Counted from the stretch's first letter, positions 1 through 11,299 are shown. The stretch: DNA of 64,000 bases from Tupaia tana (GCA_026018925.1 JAKSZU010000004.1:34739233-34803232); one strand, 5' to 3'. The notes: generated from the letters alone by a model not told the origin. Translations and numbers: made by a program.

Positions 1-231
1 GCGCGTGCGCTCGCCAGACAGACAGAGAGAGACAGAGAGATAGAAAGCAGGAAATCACCCCCCAGGGGGGATGGCCACGCCGCAATCCCTTCTCCTCCAT
101 TCTCCTCTCGGGATCTTGGGCACGCACGCACACGCGCCCGGCGTGAGTTTAAGCCGCCGGGTCTGGGACTCGAACCACGGTCGACTACGTGGCAGTCCAG
201 CGACATAGCCATTATGCTAACTGCTGGTCCC
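1..231 (-). mobile_element. tRNA-derived SINE A, young copy, cut by window edge
   Basis: Antisense copy of the long tRNA-SINE that dominates this window. Reading the minus strand, the head (GGGACCAGCAG) is at 231, followed by a pol III B-box-like GGTTCGAGTCC region, a CpG-rich central module and a pyrimidine-rich module ending at the window edge. Many CpG dinucleotides are intact, which suggests recent insertion. The A-rich tail lies outside the window. Confidence 0.85.
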
Positions 232-344
232 AACTTTTCCCTATATTTTGAACAGATCTTTGACATGATGGACTTTGATAACCTCATTTCTCAAATGAGT
301 ATAATGATAATAATTTCTACCATATTGCAGAAAATGGTACTAAT

Positions 345-545
345 AATGATTACACACATTTATTGACCACTTTCCTCCACTCTTCTAAGCACTTCACTTT
401 ATTATCTTACTTAATCCTCTAAAAGACATGTTGAGTAAATTACCATTGTTCCTTTTACATGTGGTGAAACCAACTTGAAGAGATGAAGTAACTTATTCAG
501 GGCCTTGGAGTCATCAGTCACAATTCAGTCAGGAGCCTCTTTATC
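345..545 (+). repeat. MIR fragment
   Basis: Diverged MIR core: a 'cttactTAATCCTCT' segment, a 'ttttacaTGTGGTGAAACC' segment standing for the usual 'acagatgaggaaactgag', then 'gaagtaacttattcaggg'. Family membership is judged from memory of the MIR consensus. Confidence 0.6.
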
Positions 546-914
546 CAGAGCTTTTGCCCAGAGTGATGGGCTCTCACTAACTGATGTCACAGCTAAGCAG
601 AGGCCATTATTATTTTAAAGGCAACATCTATTGGTCAGAGAATACAGTCTTCTTTTTTTTTCTTTCCTTTTTCATTACTGTTTAAATATTTATATAGGAA
701 AAATATCTATAGTTCGTCAGAATGCTTGACATCATTTGCAAATTAGAGCTATAGATGCTATTGAGCCTTGTACCAACAACAGGAAACATGAAAAAAATCT
801 TGTCATTGAGACTGATAACCCTTCCACTAAGTTCTTTATCACAGAAAAACATGTGATGAATCTATAATAAAATGCTGTTTATACTATATAATTAACCCAC
901 GTATCAAGAAAATA

Positions 915-1020
915 ATTTTAAATTTTCATAGCTACCATTTGAGTGTCTACTATGTGTCAAGCACATGCTCAACATTCGACATGGGTTTTCTCTACTTCTT
1001 CCTATAACTCTGAAAATAAG
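915..1020 (+). repeat. MIR or L2 end fragment
   Basis: Contains 'gtgtctactatgtgtcaagcac', the sequence typical of MIR/L2 3' regions, and a degraded continuation. Too short to assign to one family. Confidence 0.5.
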
Positions 1021-1023
1021 CAT

Positions 1024-1420
1024 GGTATTAGTTATCAGTTGCTGCATAACAGCCTCCAAATTTGGCAGGTTAAAACAACAAACATTTATAATCTCATACA
1101 GTCCTAAGAATCTAGGATCTATAAGAGGCCTAGCTAAGTAGTTCATAAAATTGCAGTCAAGCTGGTGGCTGGGTTGGTAGTTTCTGAAGACTTGATTCTG
1201 TTTCTAGGTTGTTGGCAGGAAGCTTCTGTTTTGACACATGGGAGTCTCCATAAGGCTGCTCACAACATGATGGGCCCAGAGTGAGTGACAAGAGAGAGAA
1301 AGTGTGCACAGTAGCAAGAGCAAGTGAGAAAGCACCGCGTTTCTTAATGCCCTAATTCGAGAAGTGATATACCATTGTTTTTGCTATATGTCATTGGTCA
1401 TAGAGGTTGGCCCTGGTAAA
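1024..1420. repeat. old LTR-like repeat remnant
   Basis: Starts 'ttagttatcagttgctgcat', continues 'ggttaaaacaacaaacattt' and later 'gctcacaacatgatgggc' and 'cgagaagtgatataccat'. These blocks, in this order, recur in an old mammalian interspersed repeat, probably an LTR of the MaLR/ERVL group. I cannot name the subfamily. Confidence 0.5.
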
Positions 1421-1504
1421 ATGAAAAAAAAAAGAGAAAATGTGAGAGGGGACTGTGCAATGGTATGAATACCAAGAGATGGGGAGCATTAGGGCCATAT
1501 TGGG

Positions 1505-1650
1505 GCTGGTTATGATATGCTTTATTACCCCTATTTTACTGACAGGACATAGACACTCAGAGGATTTCAGAAAATTCCCCAAATTGTGTATCTAGGAAGT
1601 GGGCAGGCTAGGATTTGAACACCAGTCTGGTTAACTGCATCGACTGTGTT
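1505..1650 (+). repeat. MIR fragment
   Basis: Has 'tattttactgacaggacatag', 'aggaagtgggcaggctagga' and 'tttgaacaccagtctgg', the central-to-3' order of MIR. Confidence 0.7.
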
Positions 1651-1654
1651 CTTT

Positions 1655-2520
1655 CTCAAGTGAATATTCAATGCAAGGAAGCCTGAAGAAAGAACAAAGT
1701 ATTAATGTATGCTGTCCTGGCCTTGGACATACTAGCGTGTTATTGAGTGTCCGAGATGACTTTTTCACGTGAGATACCTGCCACGATATACCTGGTATGT
1801 CCCTAAAGAGCTAGACAGGAACCGGAGATTTGCAAATTTAATTTACTTAAACTGTGTTATGGGAGTTCAATCTGCATCTTCCTGTAGTACTCTGCTGGTA
1901 ATGTATAATTGGTTTTTAAATAAATGTTCAGCTGCCGGGTACACTAGTATTCTAATTGCACATGAATGAAACTACCCTGAAGAGAAGATTTTGCTTTTCT
2001 AAGGTAAATGTGGTATTAAATCCCACTAAAAAATATTTTGGGATCCATGGAGGACATTACCAAACCATGGAAAGTCTAGTCGTATTGAGAGTTGAGGTGG
2101 CTGGTGTGTAGATGATGTTTTCCCAGAACATCCTAAGCCACCCCGGCTTACCGCATCCAGAAGAGGGCATTTTTATAGTTGTCTCCACTGCAAGAGGACC
2201 TGACCACTGAGATAAATCTTCCTGTCATGACTTACTTAAGGAAATTTCATTTTAGGGAAAGAACTTGGGAAGATTATATGGTCTCTAGCTGGCCCATTAA
2301 AAATGTAAACATTTATCTATTTTTTTAATGTCCATACCAAGCAAATAATAAACGTCACTGCATACGTCTATTAGTTTCTTTTCTTTGGAGATCTTAGATT
2401 ATTTTATAGGAAGGGAAAAATGTTATCTTGCTAGTCCCGTTTACCAATTCCTTCTTTTTATTATTAAGTTGCTAATCTGCCCTAAGTAGGTTAAGAGAAT
2501 TCATTATTCATCCTACTCAT
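1655..2520. other. unassigned AT-rich sequence
   Basis: No repeat family, splice-flanked open frame or RNA gene recognised. The open frames here are short and have no family resemblance. Confidence 0.4.
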
Positions 2521-2880
2521 TCTTTAATTTTAACATTTATTTTTTACTGCTCTGTGCTAGAAGTAATAGATAGAAGCTCCACAATCGATAGTGGGGTTAT
2601 CAAGATGAAAAATGGATTTCCTGCCCTCTGGGGGTTCACAGACCAATGAAAGACTTCACTAAGAGAAAGATGGTTCCAACCCAAGGAAATGTTTGATTTA
2701 TTAGAAGCCATGGAGGAAAGAGTACTTTACTCTGGATAGGGGATGCTGGAAGGTTTCCCAGAGGTGATGATTCCAGAGTGGAATCTATTAGGATAAAGTG
2801 GAATTTGCTAAAAGAAGGAGTACAGGAGGGAAACTGGAAGATCAGAAGGGTATTGGTGGATTTCAGGTAAAGGGAATCAT
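2520..2880 (+). repeat. probable L2 fragment, diverged
   Basis: Order of blocks resembles L2 3' sequence: 'ctgccctctgggggttcaca' (for 'ctgccctcatggagcttaca'), then purine-rich text including 'ggaaggtttcccagaggtg'. Weak match. Confidence 0.4.
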
Positions 2881-3306
2881 TTGGAAAGGCATAAAAGAAA
2901 GTGCCTAGTCCATTTGGGAACCGTAAATTGTCTGGGTCCTACTTGATGATAGTTTCTCTATTTTCCATAGGTTTAGCAACCAGAATGGTATATTTATCTA
3001 AGACTATCCAATTCCAAATGTTGTATCATGTATCCCAAAAGGTACAGTACGTGATTAGGAGCTCAAAAAATAGAAGTTATTAGTGTTCTCATCTCCATGA
3101 AAACTTTTTAAAATTTTCTGCCTGATGTGTCTCATGAGCTTTGGGAACATGTCTATGACATGTCACATGGGCTTACTGTGGTTCAGGTAGGGAAGCATCT
3201 CATATCATACTACTCCTATTAGTCAAACTCGCCAAATGCAGATTCCCTTGGTGTTCTCGTGAGTTACAGTAGTTATAAGTTCCAGGTTGGTAGACATTCT
3301 CCTCTG

Positions 3307-3496
3307 GGGCCAGCAGGTGGTGTGATGGTTAAAATGTTGGACTCCCACATGGCTGACCACTATTTGAGTCCCAGAGCTGGTGTGTTTCTCTCTCACTTTT
3401 CCTCTGTCTATCTCTGTCTCTGGTGAGTACACATGGCCCATAGCAAATTAAAAAAAAATACTAAATAAAATTAAATAAACAATTATGTTTAAAAAG
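3307..3496 (+). mobile_element. short-form SINE A (central module absent)
   Basis: Head 'gggccagcaggtggtgtgat' and B-box-like 'tatttgagtcccaga' run directly into the pyrimidine module and 'ggcccatagcaaatt', skipping about 100 bp present in long copies. A 10-bp TSD, TTCTCCTCTG, is at 3297-3306 and 3497-3506, so the short form is an intact insertion and not a chance truncation. Confidence 0.85.
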
Positions 3497-3587
3497 TTCT
3501 CCTCTGCATGATTAAGTGAATTATGGTTTCAATCTCTTGTCATCATTAGGGTCTTGTTAAAAATAAATAAAAATAAAGGGAGGTCGG

Positions 3588-3612
3588 TCTCTCTCTCTCT
3601 CTCTCTCTCTCA
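3588..3612. repeat. (TC)n microsatellite
   Basis: About 12 uninterrupted TC units. Confidence 0.95.
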
Positions 3613-3664
3613 CTTTTGTGAATTAGAAATACTTCAGAGAATGTTAAAAAGTGACATGTGAAAA

Positions 3665-3667
<3 letters not shown>

Positions 3668-3701
<34 letters not shown>

Positions 3702-3941
3702 GAGATTTTTGCCATAGGGTGCATGTGCTCACCTGAGAGACAGAGAAAAACAGAAATAAAAAAATCATCCCCTGGGGGAATGGCCATATCACAATCCTTT
3801 CTCCTCCATTCTCCTCTCAGGATCCTGGACACACATGCACACGTGCCTGGCATGAGTTTGAAGTTGCTAGGTCTAGGACTCGAACTGTGGTCAGCCATGT
3901 GGGAGTCTGGCAATATAGCCATTACGCCACCTGCTGGTCCC
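3668..3941 (-). mobile_element. tRNA-derived SINE A, long form
   Basis: Full-length antisense copy: a T-tract of about 30 bp at 3668-3697 (the poly(A) tail on the minus strand), 'agagatttttgccataggg' as the 3' end, the central module, and the tRNA-like head ending at 3941. The first bases of the head carry a CTCF-like core, listed separately. Confidence 0.9.
3925..3937 (-). promoter_or_regulatory. CTCF-like core in SINE head
   Basis: The minus strand reads CCAGCAGGTGGCG. This fits the published CTCF core pattern CCASYAGRKGGCR at every position. It overlaps the start of the SINE, upstream of the A-box. Binding is inferred from the motif only. Confidence 0.45.
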
Positions 3942-4097
3942 ACTTTTGAAAAAGTATAAGCCATTATAAGGGTGGTGGTGAGGAGATCTTTGAGGTATTC
4001 AGAGCTGATGGAGGTGTGTTAAATAGAAATACACCTTTTAGGAGGATTTGTGGGTCTGAGTGGTTGCTTATAAACATCATTTTTGAATTTATAAGTG

Positions 4098-4982
4098 TGA
4101 TAGTTAATTTTTACTGGGCTAAGGATGCCCATATAGCTGGTAAAACATTATTTCCGGGTGTATCTGTGAGGATATTTCTAGAAGAAATTAGCATTTAAAT
4201 CAGTGGATTGGGTAAAGAATAACTGCCCTCGCCAATGTAGGTGGGCACCCCCCAATCCCCTGAGCCCCAGCAGAATAGAAAGACCGAAGAATGGGCATAT
4301 TCTATGTCTCCTTGAGCTGGGACATCTATCTGATCCTGCCCTTAGACTTCAGAAGTCCTGATTCTTAGACTTTTGAACTCTGAGACATTTACTAGTAGCC
4401 GCCACCTTAGTCCTTTGGATGCAGACTAAATTATACCATTTACTTGCACGGTGGCAAATTGGAGAACCAGTTTCCATCTTGGGGCTACTTGGTCCCTGTT
4501 ATCATCTGAGCCATTTCCCAAAATAAATCTTATACACACACACATACATGCATATATATATGATTTATTATTTAAATCTAATCACTATATATCCTTACAG
4601 TGTTCAACATTTTTTTTTTTCTTTTTTTGGGAGAGGTTTTTGCCATAGGGCGTGTGCACTTGCCAGACAGACAGAGGCAGACAGAGAGACAGAAAGCGAG
4701 AAATCACCCCCCCAGAGGGGATGGCCACGCCGCAATCCCTTCTCCTCCATTCTCCTCTTGGGATCTTGGGCACGCACGCACACGCGCCCGGCGTGAGTTT
4801 TAAGCCACCGGGTCCGGGACGCGAACCGCGGTCGACTACGTGGGAGTCCAGCGACATAGCCATTACGCTAACTGCTGGTCCCTTCAACATGGTTTTTGAG
4901 ACCCTGATTATTTTGAGACCCTGGTATATATAATATACCTTATCATTTGTTTCTGTTTCTCTGGAGAACCCTAACTAATACA
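4098..4982 (+). mobile_element. ERVL-type LTR (MLT2-like), split by a SINE
   Basis: Begins TGATAGTTAATTTTTACTGG and ends with 'ctggagaaccctaactaata' followed by CA, the two ends characteristic of MLT2B-type ERVL LTRs. Between them are 'gggtgtatctgtgaggatat', 'attagcatttaaatcagtgg' and an AATAAATC polyadenylation region near 4521. A SINE A copy (4611-4882) splits it. No internal retroviral genes are attached. Confidence 0.75.
4611..4882 (-). mobile_element. tRNA-derived SINE A, young, inside an LTR
   Basis: Full-length antisense copy with an 8-bp TSD, TTCAACAT, at 4603-4610 and 4883-4890. It keeps most CpGs of the family (for example 'cacgcgcccggcgtgag'), so it is among the youngest here. It interrupts the MLT2-like LTR and is therefore later than it. 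Confidence 0.92.
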
Positions 4983-5004
4983 GCAAGTTAAAAGAGGAAA
5001 ATAT

Positions 5005-5267
5005 ATCAGATGGCAGTAGAGGACATGATGATTACGTTGCTGGACTCCTACATAACTGATCACAGTTCAAGTCCCAGACCCGGCAGTTTAAAACTCAAAC
5101 TGGGCACATGTGCATGCGTGCCCCAAATCCTGAGAGACTGAAGAAGAAGGGATTGTGGCATGGCCTTCCCCCGCATGGGGTGATTTCTCACTTTCTGTCT
5201 TTCTCTGTCTCTCTGGTGAGTGCACACACCCTATAGCAAACATCTCTATATTAAAAAAAAAAAAAAA
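5005..5267 (+). mobile_element. tRNA-derived SINE A, head altered
   Basis: TSD GGAAAATAT at 4996-5004 and 5268-5276. The body and the 'ccctatagcaaacatctct' end with a 15-bp A tail are normal, but the first 25 bases of the head are rearranged, which disrupts the A-box region. Confidence 0.85.
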
Positions 5268-5334
5268 GGAAAATATGGTCATCTTTAATTTGTCTCTGTA
5301 CCTTAGTGATTTTGTTCACTTCTACTTCCAGTCA

Positions 5335-5450
5335 ACAAGCATTTGTTCATTAACTTTCGATGGGCAAAGAATTGTGCTAGCTGTTAGAAATGCAAATATC
5401 ATTAAGACATAGTCCATAGTCTTAACTTGAAATTGAATAGGGGAAGGGTG
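5335..5450 (+). repeat. L2 3' end fragment
   Basis: Follows the L2 pattern 'aacaagcatttgttcattaa', 'gaattgtgctagctgttaga', 'attaagacatagtccatagt'. Confidence 0.65.
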
Positions 5451-5719
5451 TAAGGAGTAACTGTTGTATATTGCAAAGATGGTTGCCAGCAGAGCCGGGC
5501 ACCTCACTACATCTGGGAGTCAGGGGAAGCTCTAAAGGCAATAGTAGCAATTTGAGACTGCAGAGATGTATCAGTATCCATCTGACTCGGTCTAATTGAG
5601 TCTTTAAGTGCACGAAAGAAACTGAGTATGGTTTAGGAAGTTTGATTTGTTCAAAGATTAAGACCATTATAGGTTCCTATTTGCGCTTTAAAACCTATCA
5701 TCACAGTTGCACATGCGCG

Positions 5720-6010
5720 TGGTGAGCTGTGGCTGTCTTTATCCTCTTATTTTACAAAGCAAAGAGCCTGCGACAGGTAACTGTTTCCCCAAGGTCACCA
5801 GCCAGCGAGTGGCTACTGTGGGACTGAAACCCAACATTTTCCCTTACTGTATAAAAGCCATGCTTCTGCATGTCTGTATTGGACTGCAACCAGCAGTCCT
5901 GGGTTTGGCCCAGCTCTGCCACCATTAATGAGCCCCACGAACCTGGACAAGCTGCCAAACTTCTCTACACTCCCATTTCCTCAACTATAGAATGGAGAGA
6001 GTAGAACTTG
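5720..6010 (+). repeat. two adjoining MIR fragments
   Basis: The first (about 5730-5840) has 'ttttacaaagcaaagagc' and 'caaggtcaccagccagcgag'. The second (about 5870-6010) has 'cctgggtttggcccagctct', 'acctggacaagctgccaaac' and 'tcctcaactatagaatggag'. The order within each follows MIR. Confidence 0.7.
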
Positions 6011-6179
6011 AGGCCCTCCCAGTTCAGCAGCCTGTGATTTCTAGAAAGAAAACAGGGACGGGTGATGGGGGATGAAAGGAGAGCCGCAGCTGCAGTCACC
6101 AAGACTAACTTTGTGGCAAGACTAGTTTTCCGAAGGCACAGTCTCTCCCCAACCCACACCCCCACCCCAGGTCCTTCAG

Positions 6180-6640
6180 AGGCCCGGTGAAACTTGGTGT
6201 GTTAGGCTTTATCAGGTACCTTTGCCCAGGGTGGACAGAAGAAAGCAAACAGCAGCACAGCGGCTAAAACCGGCCTGGTTTCTATGGCGGCAGCCGCAGA
6301 GGGTCCTGTTTCGGTGTCTGCTGCAGGAGGCACCGTCTACGGCGGGCAGAATGTTTCTGTGAGGGGCGATTGACTGTGCGTTTAGGCAGTAAACATCTTC
6401 TGGGCACAGTGTCGCTGGGAGGATTTGTATTGAGAGGGCAGTGAGGCATGAAACCTCAGACTTCTGTGGTACTTCCTGCTACCAAAGTGATGTCAGAGGC
6501 TTGCTGTAAGGGTTCCCAGCTCTCATCCTGTTTTTCAGCGCTGGGAAAGGAGGAGTGAGCAGGAGAAAACCTCACTCGCTGAAGGGCACACAGAGGGACT
6601 GGGCTAAAGAGAGGGCAGAAAGGGTGCCTTCAATTGTCCT
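6180..6640. other. unique, locally CpG-richer segment
   Basis: No repeat recognised. It holds more CpGs than the surrounding unique DNA (for example 'atggcggcagccgcagagg' and 'ctacggcgggcag' at 6284-6350). A 29-codon open frame starts at 6284 (ATG GCG GCA GCC GCA) and stops at 6371-6373, without splice sites or a recognisable product. It could be a regulatory element; there is no direct proof. Confidence 0.35.
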
Positions 6641-6875
6641 CACAGACAGCTGTTCCCTTGCTAACCTAGTATTCATATATGCCGGTAAATACTAAAGGGG
6701 CTGCTTATGGAAGACACTACTTTATTTCAAGTGTATCCCTCGTGATGTCTAGATAAAAATAGTTCTTTTTTTGGGGGGGGGGGATTGTTTTGTTTTGTTT
6801 TTTTGGTCTTGGCAGATTTACAGGCTTCAAAGCTGTGACCCTTTCACCCATCCGTGACATCAGAAGGTGTCGGCA

Positions 6876-7085
6876 GGCCCGGGGGCAGTGTGTGCACTGC
6901 TAAGACTCTGTGCTTTGCAGGATGGGATCAGATAGGAGGCCTGGGTTCATTTCCCAGATATACCTAAAAGCTAGGGATCATGGTGTGAGCCTGTAGTTCT
7001 AGCAGTTTGGGAGACTGAGGCAAGAGGATTGAGACAGCAAGACTGTATCTAAGGAAAGAAAGAAGGAAAGGAAGGAAAGGAACTG
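6876..7085 (+). mobile_element. composite SINE: tRNA-like head plus 7SL/Alu-like body (Tu type)
   Basis: The first half ends 'cctgggttcatttcccagat', a tRNA B-box-like segment. It is followed by 'gtgagcctgtagttctagca', 'gtttgggagactgaggcaag' and 'aggattgagacagcaag', which follow the 7SL-derived Alu left arm. The tail is (GAAAG)n-like. The same head-body arrangement recurs at 36319. This composite is the main clue that the genome is a tree shrew. Confidence 0.75.
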
Positions 7086-7146
7086 GTAATGTCTAGGTGG
7101 TACTATCCAAAGTCAAGTGATACATTCTAAAGGTCTGTGAGAGAGT

Positions 7147-7310
7147 AGGGCCAGCAGGTGGTACAGTGGTTAGGGTGCTGGACTCCCACATGGCTGCTTG
7201 TGGTTTGAGTTCCAGACCTAGCAACTTGCTTTTTCACTTCTCTCTCTCTTAAGTGCATGTGCCCTATAGTAAATTAAAAGTAACTAAATGAAATAATTCT
7301 TTAAAAACGT
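7147..7310 (+). mobile_element. short-form SINE A
   Basis: Head 'gggccagcaggtggtacagt', B-box-like 'gtggtttgagttccagac', then the pyrimidine module and 'gtgccctatagtaaatt'. The central module is absent, as at 3307. Imperfect flanking repeats (TGTGAGAGAG versus TGTAGGAGAGAG) are a possible TSD. Confidence 0.75.
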
Positions 7311-8740
7311 TTGTAGGAGAGAGCAGTTTGGTGATGGTGCATGCCATGTGGCACGCTCCGCGGCCGCACCATTGTTCATTCACCCATTCGTTATGTATAA
7401 GCTCCCATCCCTTTGATGCATTGTATGTTTGTGCAATTGCTTTTTGTGATCCTGATGTTTATTGCAGTTACGTGCCGCGTGGGGCTTCCATGTTACAGAG
7501 GAGATTTTTGGGCTAAGTGGGTAAGAGAAATAAAGGAAGGACAAAAGGATCTGATTCCTTCTTGTTTATACACAGAAACCACTGCTCTGCGCAGTATCCC
7601 TCCTCAGGGCGCTGAAGCGAGGGGTTGAGTTGGCGAAGCAGGAAAGCTGGAAAGGGTACTTACAAGTATTCTACAAACTGTGGTATCCATTTGGCCATTA
7701 AGTTAGAATCTGCTTAGCTAGAAGGTCAAAGCTTTTCCTTTGGCAAGAGTGATACATCTTAAATGTGCTTTCTTTATTTTGCCAAGTAGACCGAGGCCCT
7801 TTAAATCTTTGACGAGGGTGTGGGAAATCCTACAGTACTCATTTTCCCTCAGTCAAGAAAAGGTCTTGGACATGAATTACAAGAGCTTTTAGGCCACATT
7901 ATTTATGTCAACTTAGAATGCCCTTTATAAAACATGTTTGGAGACACATAACACTGACAGTGTTATGGCATGACTGTATTTTTTTTTATAAGTATCTGAT
8001 TTGACTAACGCTTGGGAAAAGTTATCAAACTTTTAAATAAAATATTATGATCACTCCAGATAGAGATGGCATCCAAGAACATGATAGTTGTCCGATGACA
8101 GAACTAATAGAGTGTTGCATTCTTGTAATGTTCATGCTCTTTGAACACAGGACTGTTACTTAAATTTAGAAATACAATGAACAGTTATCTTCATTTTTCT
8201 TCATTGTCTCCATCAGGCAGAGGGATATTAGTTTGTCTTTAGTTTGGCTACATTCCTCGACTTGAAACTTTGAGTAAAGGCTGACACACACTAAGAAAAA
8301 TAAACCATGTATGTCGGCCTCACTAAGACAGATGGATCTTAGAAAGAGGATGGCCTTGAGCTCTGTCGGCCTAGTTAGGGTTGAGAGTTGAGACAGGATG
8401 GAGTTAAAGTGAAGTTTTGGTATGTTGACTGAGATACAGATGAAGATCAAAAATTGATACCCACAGCTCTCAATTAGGGTATTATTAGCCTTTCTTGAAG
8501 TAATTCAACCACAAACTGTTTGAACTGATTTTGGGGTAATTTGAGGTGTTCCCTCAGTCTCATTTCCCTCCCATTTTTATCGCAAGGGAACCAAGGTTCA
8601 GAAAGTTGAAATCACAGGCCTTGGACAGTTAGTCACTATTAAATAGGCTTGTCCTTTAAAAAAAAAAAACTGTTGGAAGATTTTAGAATTTTCCTTTTCA
8701 TCTTGATTCTGGGTGTGCTATGACTCTTTCTATTTTAACT
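7311..8740. other. unique sequence, no gene found
   Basis: Contains a NotI-type GCGGCCGC at about 7360-7367 in an otherwise CpG-poor context. No repeat or coding family recognised. The 94-codon minus-strand frame near 8166-8450 resembles nothing I know. Confidence 0.4.
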
Positions 8741-8744
8741 TTTG

Positions 8745-8957
8745 AAAGAAAAATTTTACCAGAGGGCATGTGTGCTTGACAGAGACAGAGTGACAGAGAG
8801 ACAAAGGGAAGGGAGAAAGCACCTCTCAATAGATGTCACGCTGCAATCCCTTCTCCATCTTTTCATCCTATTGGGATTTGGGGTATGCACACATATATGC
8901 CCAGTGTATTTGTCAATCTACTGGGTCTAGGAGTTGAATCACAAGGTCAGCTATTTA
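8745..8957 (-). mobile_element. older SINE B, head-truncated
   Basis: Diverged antisense copy with 'accagagggcatgtgtgctt', a purine-rich module, 'ctgcaatcccttctcc' and 'tgggtctaggagttgaatca'. The tRNA-like head is missing: sequence passes straight into the MLT1-type LTR. Confidence 0.7.
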
Positions 8958-8969
8958 AAACATACGTAT

Positions 8970-9312
8970 TAAAGTTCCCATAACCACCAGACCATGAGAC
9001 CAGGCTGACTGAAGTCTTTATAAGAAGGAGCTTTGGAGACAGAGACAGGGAGACACATAGAGAAGAATGCCATGTGAAGACAGAGGCAGAGATGGGAGTT
9101 ACATTGTGCCAAGGATTGACAGCTGTCTCCATAGCTAGGAAAAGGAAAACATGGATTCTTCCTCAGAGCTTTAAGAAAGCAGCAAAGCCTTGCTGTCACT
9201 TTGACTTCAGGTATCTAAGCCTCCAGAACCATGAGAGAGTAAACACTTACTGATCCAAGCCATATAGTCTGTGGGACATTGTTCTAGCAGACAGCAGCCT
9301 TAGGAAACAAAA
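8970..9312 (+). mobile_element. MLT1-type MaLR LTR, 3' part
   Basis: Has 'gtctttataagaaggagctt', 'gagacagggagacacataga', 'gccatgtgaagacagaggca', 'ctaagcctccagaaccatga' and 'gcagccttaggaaac' in the order of MLT1A/B. Confidence 0.8.
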
Positions 9313-9692
9313 ACACTTGGCTATGGAGCTGGCTCTCTTTTCACTTACAATTTTATTTTGTTGACACTGTGTGTGCTTTCTGCTCAGTAAGTAAAATGAG
9401 CTGTCTTGGAGATGGCATCTGTGAGATTAGAAATACGACCTCTCCATTTTTGGGTTATTCTGTTCAATAAAATCACTTAGGTTCCTAGAGGGACTTAGAA
9501 GGCATGATATTCAACCTCCTACATCATGTAAGTTTCTATCCAAGATCTTAGATGGGTGGGTAACCACCCTCAAATCCTTCATTCTCAGTGTGCTCCTCTT
9601 TTTACCAAAGTAGTCAATCAATTACTGTACAGCAGATCTTGTATTGCATCATAGCCATCCAGTCACTTCTACTGTATTGTTAAAAGAAACAT

Positions 9693-9980
9693 ACAGGGAC
9701 CAGCAGATGACATAATGGCTACATCACTGGACTCCCATGTGGTTGATCGCGGTTCAAGTCCCGGACCCAGTGGCTTAAACTCATGTCGAGTGTGTGTGTG
9801 TGCGTGCCCAGGATCCTGAGAGGAGAAGGGATTGAGGTGTAGCCATCCCCCTTGGGGGGTGATTTCTCGCTTTTTGTCTCTCTGTCTCTCTCTTTCTGGC
9901 GAGTGCATATGCTCTATAACAAAAACCTTTCATAAACAAATAAATAAATAAATAACAAATTCTCTTTGGGAAAAAAAAAA
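9693..9980 (+). mobile_element. tRNA-derived SINE A, long form
   Basis: TSD AAAGAAACAT at 9683-9692 and 9981-9990. Sense copy with head 'gggaccagcagatgacataa', B-box-like 'cggttcaagtcccgg', central module, 'gctctataacaaaaaccttt' and a (TAAA)n tail. Confidence 0.92.
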
Positions 9981-10061
9981 AAAGAAACATGCAAATATGT
10001 AACACATGGGCTCTTCCTGAAATTGTTTGATAGGTATTTTGATAGAGGGTAGAATTTCTTT

Positions 10062-10258
10062 TAAAGTTTGCTTATTTATTTTCTAAGAGGGAGGGGGCAC
10101 CTCCAACAGAGTCAACATTGCGATCTATTCCAAGTCTCAGCTGGCCTGGGTCACAGACACACATGTACTTGTTGTGTTCAGGGAGGCCCTGGGATGCAAA
10201 TTCAGGACCTGTCCATGTGGGTTCAGTTGCACTACCACTGCACCACCGCCTGGTCTCA
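10062..10258 (-). mobile_element. SINE C, old
   Basis: On the minus strand the head carries a 'ggtgcagtggtagtgcaact'-type A-box region and ends in 'gaaaataaataagc'. It shares layout with copies at 29040, 30703, 43774 and 50565, and not with SINE A. Confidence 0.6.
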
Positions 10259-10824
10259 GGTGGAACTTTCAAATGATGTCTTTGGCATTTGGATCACCAG
10301 GGGCTTGCTCAGATTATGGTGACATTTCTGAAAATACGGCCGATGATCTCTCCAGTACTCCATAACTTATGCTCAATAATTTAAACCCCATTCTATCTGT
10401 GAATGTCCTCAGAGTATGGGTCAGCTCCTCCTTCACTCTGGATTTCCATAATACTTGATAGGCACTAAAACATGCTTTGCCTACCTTCCCCTTCATTTAA
10501 AGTTGACTTGTTGAGCCAAAGGATTCCTTTTCTTTTAATTAAGGAACTAGATTCTATTTCTTAACGATGAAGGGTAAGATGGTGATGTTGGCAAAGTCCC
10601 CAGAATTGACAGGCAGGATGATGGGGAGAAACTGACTAATCTACAGCTCCCTCATGAGACAAAAGCCTGAAATTTCATATAAGCAGAAGGGAGCTGTTTA
10701 CTGAAGATGTTGGGTGGTGAACACTGTTCAGTCTGTGCTCTAGGGAGATTGCTCTCTGCAAAACTTCTTCTGTATGCTGTGCATCCTCCCACGCCATCTT
10801 GGAGCCTTATTTCAGATGCAGAAT

Positions 10825-11000
10825 GAAAGGACCAGAGTTCGAGGTCTGACTTTATTAATTACTAGCTGTTGAGCTTGGGTAAATCTCTTAATCTCTTTAG
10901 AGTTATTAATAACCACCCCTGAGAGCTATCAAATATGTCAAATGAGGTAATATATATAGGAAGGCTTTGTAATCTCTACAAGGTCATAAAAAATCGAGCT
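10825..11000 (+). repeat. MIR fragment
   Basis: Has 'attactagctgttgagcttg', 'ggtaaatctcttaatctctt', then 'caaatgaggtaatatatata', in MIR order. Confidence 0.7.
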
Positions 11001-11230
11001 GTTATTATTAATGGTATTTTCTGCGAAATATTCCCAACTACTTTAGTTCTTAGAATTTGTCTCTTCTCAGTACTGAGAACTACCTTTTGGCCCTTTCTCA
11101 TCCTCATCTGTGATGCTGGTTAACCCTTCTCCTGAACAGATCTGCTCTCTAGCAAGTTTGTAATTTTAATATATTTACTTAATTTTGTATTTAAAAAGTA
11201 ACCTTTGATAAAATACAAAGATGTCCATGA

Positions 11231-11262
11231 TACACACACACACACACACACACACATACACA
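11231..11262. repeat. (CA)n microsatellite
   Basis: About 13 CA units with one ATA interruption near the end. Confidence 0.95.
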
Positions 11263-11299
11263 ATTTGAAGCATAAGACTGTGTGTAGTCAACATTTATT

